Below, piece by piece: positions 59,108-64,000 of a stretch of 64,000 nt of DNA. Made by a program: the position numbers and the translations under genes. The notes beneath the pieces are model-generated. The model had not been told where the DNA came from and did no database searches. It saw nothing but the letters and a program-made list of their open reading frames with translations. Each line of letters opens with the position of its first letter. Positions within the stretch are counted from its first letter, which is position 1. The stretch comes from Pseudoscleropodium purum (lineage: Eukaryota > Streptophyta > Bryopsida > Hypnales > Brachytheciaceae), in the NCBI GenBank assembly GCA_963969395.1, contig OZ017801.1, positions 9,863,611 through 9,927,610 on the forward strand, in the 5' to 3' direction.

Positions 59108-60079
59108 TTACACCCCTCATCATTGAAGTCTCACTTGGGTTCAAAAACATCATTGCTTTTGAACTAATATAGATATAAATTTCACTAAATTATAAAGATC
59201 TTAATTGTACAATCTTGTAGTAAACATGTTGTAGATGATGTGAATCAAATTTGGAATCATTTGACCATATAGATTGAAAGATTATAATGTTTTAGTGTTG
59301 AAAAAAGATATTGAAATTTTCCTAGCAACACACTTGGAGGTGAAATTCGATTTCTAAACTTATTCAAATCAAAAATTTAAAACTATAAAGTTATTCGAAA
59401 CCAACATACAAACACATCGAAGAAAAATATATCAATAAATTGACTCAATGTGTTTGCAAAATGGCTTGCAAATGTAAAAAAATAGGTCAAAAAAGTTGCA
59501 GAAAACACATGAGGTTGAACCTCCTTCTACTAAAATGCTTCTTAGTCACTCGTAACTTCTTGGATTGATATGAAATTTTAGCCACACAAATTAGACTAGT
59601 ATGTGCAACTTTTCCAAAAAATTCTATTGGAAATGGACATTGTATGGAGAAGAAATAAGTTGTTGAAGTTCACTGAAATTCAAAAATGTCAAGATTTTGA
59701 ACTTCGAATTGCTCCCAAACATTCAAAGAAACTTGGATTGATATGAAAATTTTACCACAGTAATTAGACTAAAAGAAAAACATAGCACAACAATTTATTT
59801 TTATTGAAAACAAACATTGGATGAAGGAGATACCCCCCCCCCCCCAAAGTTGCAACCATCAAATGTAATTTGGTGGACTTAAATTGAACCTCTAAAATTT
59901 GATTGGCTTCCAATTACTGTATACATCTTGAATCAATTTGAAAATCCTACCATGAAAATTAGAAGAAAGAGCGCAAATTTTCCAACAAGTTTTAATGAAT
60001 TTGGACATTAGATGCAAAAGTTATAGGACTTTGAAAATTGTGTGGACATTTTTCGTCCACTTCGGCGATGAGGGGTTAA
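59108..60079 (+). mobile_element. TTAA-bounded element, family A, copy 3
   Basis: Aligns along its length with 49755-50732 in the same orientation: AACATGTTGTAGATGATGTG, CTAGCAACACACTTGGAGG, CTCCTTCTACTAAAATGC. The left end is slightly degraded (TTACACCCCTCATCA); the right end reads GGCGATGAGGGGTTAA. A 13-C run at 59833-59845 replaces ATCCCCC of copy 2. Noncoding. Confidence 0.75.
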
Positions 60080-60612
60080 CCTTAGTATGATATTGAGGAC
60101 CCAAAGTGTCTAATGGTTGCTCGCATGGTGGACTTGCTCACGTAGTGTTTTTGTTCATGTCCTTCTTCTTGAATGTGTTTTTGATGAGGGTACCTAGGGC
60201 ATGAAATTTTGGTTAAAATTCCAGTTGCCATGGTTGTTGTGTCATATTAGTCCTCATTGCAATCCTTGAAGGTTGTATCATTAAAGGATTTTCAGGGGGC
60301 TAGGAGGGCCATTTTAGGGTCGTTCCCATTGTTGTTTCCCCCCTCAGTCAAAGAACACCTAGTGTCATTTTTTTTATTTTTTTATTTTTTAATGATGTGG
60401 CAGTCGGTGGCCACACTATGCAACAAGTGCAATAAGTTTATAGAGTTTGAAAACCTCAAGGAACTTGCAACCCTCCAAAGCAACTAAATATCTTCTAATG
60501 GTTTAAAAAAAAGTGTCCAATAGATGACTTCACTATTAGTTATAGAAACAAAGAATACACCTAGCTATTGGTCCAACAATCAAAGCATTGGGAAGACTAC
60601 CTTAGTCGTGGA
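60080..60612. other. Intergenic spacer between two elements
   Basis: About 530 bp, with one short plus frame and poly-T runs; nothing recognised. Confidence 0.5.
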
Positions 60613-60844
60613 GGCTAGGGAGAATTGACTCCTCTATTGCCTGGCAAAGGGAAAATGTCAAAAATTGCCCCCTATTTTGTGCTGCTTGAATTTTATATTT
60701 CATTACGTCCCCTAGCTAACTTTGGGTCTCTAATTGCAAATATGAATTCAGAATTGCAAATTTTATTGTATGTGGCAAATAAAAATTTCAAGGTTTTCTA
60801 CAAGGACAACATGGGGCAATAGAGGGGGCAATCCTCTTTGGCTG
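60613..60844. mobile_element. 236-bp MITE family, copy B
   Basis: Starts GGCTAGGGAGAATTGACTCC and ends with the complement of AGCCAAAGAGGATTGCCCCC. It aligns throughout with 54529-54764, with a few small indels. Confidence 0.75.
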
Positions 60845-60981
60845 TCATGGAGGGCCATTTTCTCCTACATGAGTTAATGTTATTCCCAAATTGGAGTTTG
60901 ATCCTACGAGTAAAATCTCTTCCATTTGAGGGGTTAATTTGTCTACAGATTCATTTTCCTACCCAATAATAAAATAATAAA

Positions 60982-61913
60982 TTAACTCCTAAAGGTCAAA
61001 ACTACGTTTTCGGGCAACATAGCAATTTTGGGTAGCTCACTACAAATGGATTTTATATTTTTTTTTGCTAAATTTTTCACACAACATGTGCTCAAGGAGT
61101 AACTTTAAGGCCCAACAATTTTTATAACTTTTGACTACATGGTTAAAAAGTTATTACATGATATGCAATTTTCAAAGCTCAATGGGCAGTCCAAAAATTT
61201 CTTAAAAAATCAGTTTTTTCAAAAATAAAAATTTGAAATTGGTTTTCTAGATTTATATATATGTGGAAAGCTTTCAATTTCAATTTACAAGATGAAAGTT
61301 ATGAGGTGTTCTAATTTGCCTACTTGTAGTTGTAGATTCTCTACTTGAAAATAAACTTTGGAGTCCTTTATTTAACTCAAATTTTAATATTTTTTTGAAA
61401 AAAAATAAAAAAAAATATGATATAGATTGTTTACTACTACAATACCACCGTTGGGATTTGAATTTTAAAATTTTAAAATTAAATTCTTAGCAATTTAGTG
61501 TTTTGAATCACTTTGTACTTCTTTCTACTTCCTATTTTTTTCCTATATGTTGTGCAATTCCAAATGATCTAAAAATTTTCAATCATGTAGCCAACTTGAC
61601 TTGAAGAATTAATCCAAAGAAGCACACCATTTTGAACATTTTTTAATATAAATGTGACCTTGTGAAGTGCAATTGCTTGTATTCTCACAAGGCCAAAAAA
61701 TTAATTTTTGTCACTTCAAGTGTTAATATCTTGCAATCTATATGGTGAAAAATTCTGAAATTATTTCCACATCTTTTCAAGCTAGTTTACTACAAGATAT
61801 TATGGTTACACATGTCTAAAAATGTTTTTCATCTAAAATTTGGTGCTTGTAGCAAAAGTGGCAATTTTGGAGTGTTTTTGGTGAAAACATAGTCTCCGAC
61901 CTTTAGGGGTTAA
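60982..61913. mobile_element. TTAA-bounded element, family B, uninterrupted copy
   Basis: Left end TTAACTCCTAAAGGTC and right end GACCTTTAGGGGTTAA form an inverted repeat of about 16 bp, including TTAA on each side. The 932-bp noncoding interior aligns with 13411-15043 minus its nested insertion. Interior motifs such as CTTGCAATCTA-ATGG and TACTACAAGAT also resemble family A, so the two families appear related. Confidence 0.75.
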
Positions 61914-64000
61914 TAAGTGGGCGTGCTTTGGCTATTGTTCTTTTTGATGCTTGGTGCCTAGTTCACTGTTCAGACAAGAGTTTCTGTTGAAGAGTGTGGG
62001 ACCCACTTCCAATGAGTTTTTTTAAAATTTTTAACTTTATTTTGACATAAATGAAGGTTAAACTTTTTATTGCAAGATAATGAACTGCACTCACAGCCTG
62101 TTCACTACAGCGAGGCTTTCCCTTTCAGTCCCCTCCAGGCAGGGCCCCTTTCATTAAGTTATCCATACTTATTTCTATATTATTTTTAATTTTTGCAAAA
62201 TCACTGACATTCACTGGTTCGTTTAGATCAGACCTAGAATTACGGAATGATGAAGGCCAACTGGGGTACAGACCAAAAGTTTAGTAAGTTTTAGTAAGTT
62301 CTAATAATTTTTTTGATGCAATGGTTCTTTCCATTTGTTAAAAAATAATAATAAACAAATAAAAGTTTAACTTAGTAACTTACTTATGCGTTCCCTCTTG
62401 GAAACATCATCTAGTACAGGTTCCCAAGAAAACACTCTGAAAGACTATTTATGTCAGGGCCCTCCGGGCAATCTGCAAGGAATGCCCATGGCGGTACACT
62501 GGGGCCAAGTTGGAGCGCTCTGACGTCCAAAATCTGGACGACGAACATATTGACATTCAGTTTTTTTTCTCATTACTACTTGGATGAAAGTCATCTAATT
62601 TGTGAATATACTTTATCAAATTATTGTTCTATCCAAAGGCTGGATTTGGTGTTACTAGAGTTCATATTTTTCTAAAATTATAAATGTGGAAATGTGTCAA
62701 ATCAGAAATTGCATTGATTTTTGTTCAAAACTGGATTAGTAAAAATGAGGTTATAGATTAAAAGAACTAGAAAATTTCAAAAAATCACCAAATCAAGAGA
62801 ACCTCATTTCAAATCCATTCCAAAAAATTTTACTCAAAAAATGATAAAATTTTGCTTGTAATCGAATTTAGAAGGAACTTAGAAATTTCCTTTTCAAAAT
62901 TAATAAAAACTTATTGGTCATAGCACTAGTGAATCTAACTGTACCAATGGAATCTACAAATCAAAATCTACACCTCTTATTTGTATATCAATACCAAAAT
63001 ATTCTTCTAAATAGTAGTTTATTACAATTTTTTTCCCAATTGTCAATTTTGGAAAAGGATCTAAATGTTTAGAGGTTAAACTAGCATATGACAAACATGC
63101 TTGGTTTGCATAGTTTGCCTTGTTGACATTATGGAATTTCTTTTTTAAAAATTCTATATAAAGAGAAATGTGAGAAATGGATAGAGCAAATTGAAATTTT
63201 ATTTTCTTGACAAAGTATAGATTTGTTATGAATTTTTGAAATATGTTGCCTAAATTGGCACTAAAGAGTCTCTTCTAGACTACCCCAAAGCCACCCAAAA
63301 GTGTATCCATAATGGTCATCTTACCATCTAAAGTTAGCAATCACAATAATTCCTAACATAGTCACAATAGTTTCTAACATGGCCATAATATGATTGAATG
63401 TAAAGTTACTTCTTATGATGAATTTACATTAAGAAGGTGGAAGTTCCTATTGTAGTCACTAATAACTCTTCCTCCATCATCCAAGGCAATGAGTGTGGCC
63501 ACTAATGCAACCTAATTAGGTCCAATTTCATTATTGCAAAAATTCTATCATGGGTTGATGTAAGATTGTAATGGTTATTTCTTAGGTATTTGCAATGGGT
63601 GGTTTGTTTATTATAAGTTGGTTAACCATACACTAAAGAGTGAGTTAGGTTGCCCCATACTAATTCCTCAACTTTTGGCACTATATAAATATTTATTGTA
63701 ACTATACAAGAATGCACTACTTCTAAATTAGATGTTGTAACTAGAATTCCATGGATACAAATGGAAATATCTATAGAAATATTTGTTGCCTTGATGAATT
63801 GTAAAGTAACTTTGTTGGGTAAGATGACTCAAGGCAACCTAATTTACTATTAAATGCAAACAATTGGCAAACAAAATTCAAGAAAAAAAAAGAATTGAAG
63901 GTTGAACTCTCTAAAGATGGGCCTCCTATAAAAATTGATTTTAGGCCTCCTTGTCTATCACTACGCTTGGTGCTATTTTACAACTAGATATGAAAGAATA
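61914..64000. other. AT-rich right edge, nothing recognised
   Basis: Very AT-rich, with short frames only. No element ends, RNA genes or motifs were found. Confidence 0.5.

Noticed and set aside
1..64000. Search for tRNA, rRNA, CRISPR, operons and ribosome binding sites
   Set aside because: No tRNA-like TTC-arm context, rRNA segment or regularly spaced CRISPR repeats were seen by eye. The gene structure is eukaryotic, so bacterial signals do not apply.

Overview
The window is nuclear DNA from a land plant, most likely a bryophyte and probably a moss. Evidence: an 18-exon SPT6 gene with short GT-AG introns and a plant-type GW/WG tail, plus 2-oxoglutarate dioxygenase, phytocyanin and LRR receptor-like families, set in very AT-rich intergenic DNA full of small DNA transposons. 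Genus and species cannot be read from the sequence.

Layout. 1-2.0 kb: the 5' two exons of a 2-oxoglutarate/Fe(II) dioxygenase on the minus strand, running off the left edge. 2.0-15.9 kb: AT-rich DNA without recognisable genes, holding a 1-kb foldback element (4026-5040), two Harbinger/Tourist-like copies (3479-3775; 13951-14656) and a TTAA-bounded element (13411-15043) that carries the second of them as a nested insertion. 15.9-25.2 kb: a complete SPT6 transcription-elongation gene on the plus strand, 1632 aa after splicing. 27.0-31.7 and 41.5-47.0 kb: two copies of a segmental duplication, each with an intronless LRR receptor-like protein gene on the minus strand (698 and 811 aa). The longer one has gained exactly one 360-bp block of five LRRs. 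Between them lie a 168-bp near-perfect hairpin and a decayed transposon-like DUF7869-type gene.

47.8-48.6 kb: a protein-kinase-like pseudogene. 48.7-50.7 kb: two TTAA-bounded elements head to head, sharing one TTAA and forming a giant inverted repeat. 52.0-53.0 kb: a two-exon GPI-anchored phytocyanin with an arabinogalactan-like Pro/Thr/Ala tail. 53-54.3 kb: a GC-richer island with no recognised gene. 54.5-64 kb: repeats, including a small MITE family, a minisatellite and further copies of the TTAA families.

The genes do not form a pathway: one housekeeping chromatin/transcription gene, two cell-surface receptor-like genes, one apoplastic copper protein and one metabolic oxygenase. The most distinctive material is the transposon landscape. 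Two related families of about 0.93-1.02 kb have TTAA at the ends and C-rich termini. One copy has a clean nested insertion with a 3-bp target duplication, and a paralogous copy 47 kb away lacks that insertion.
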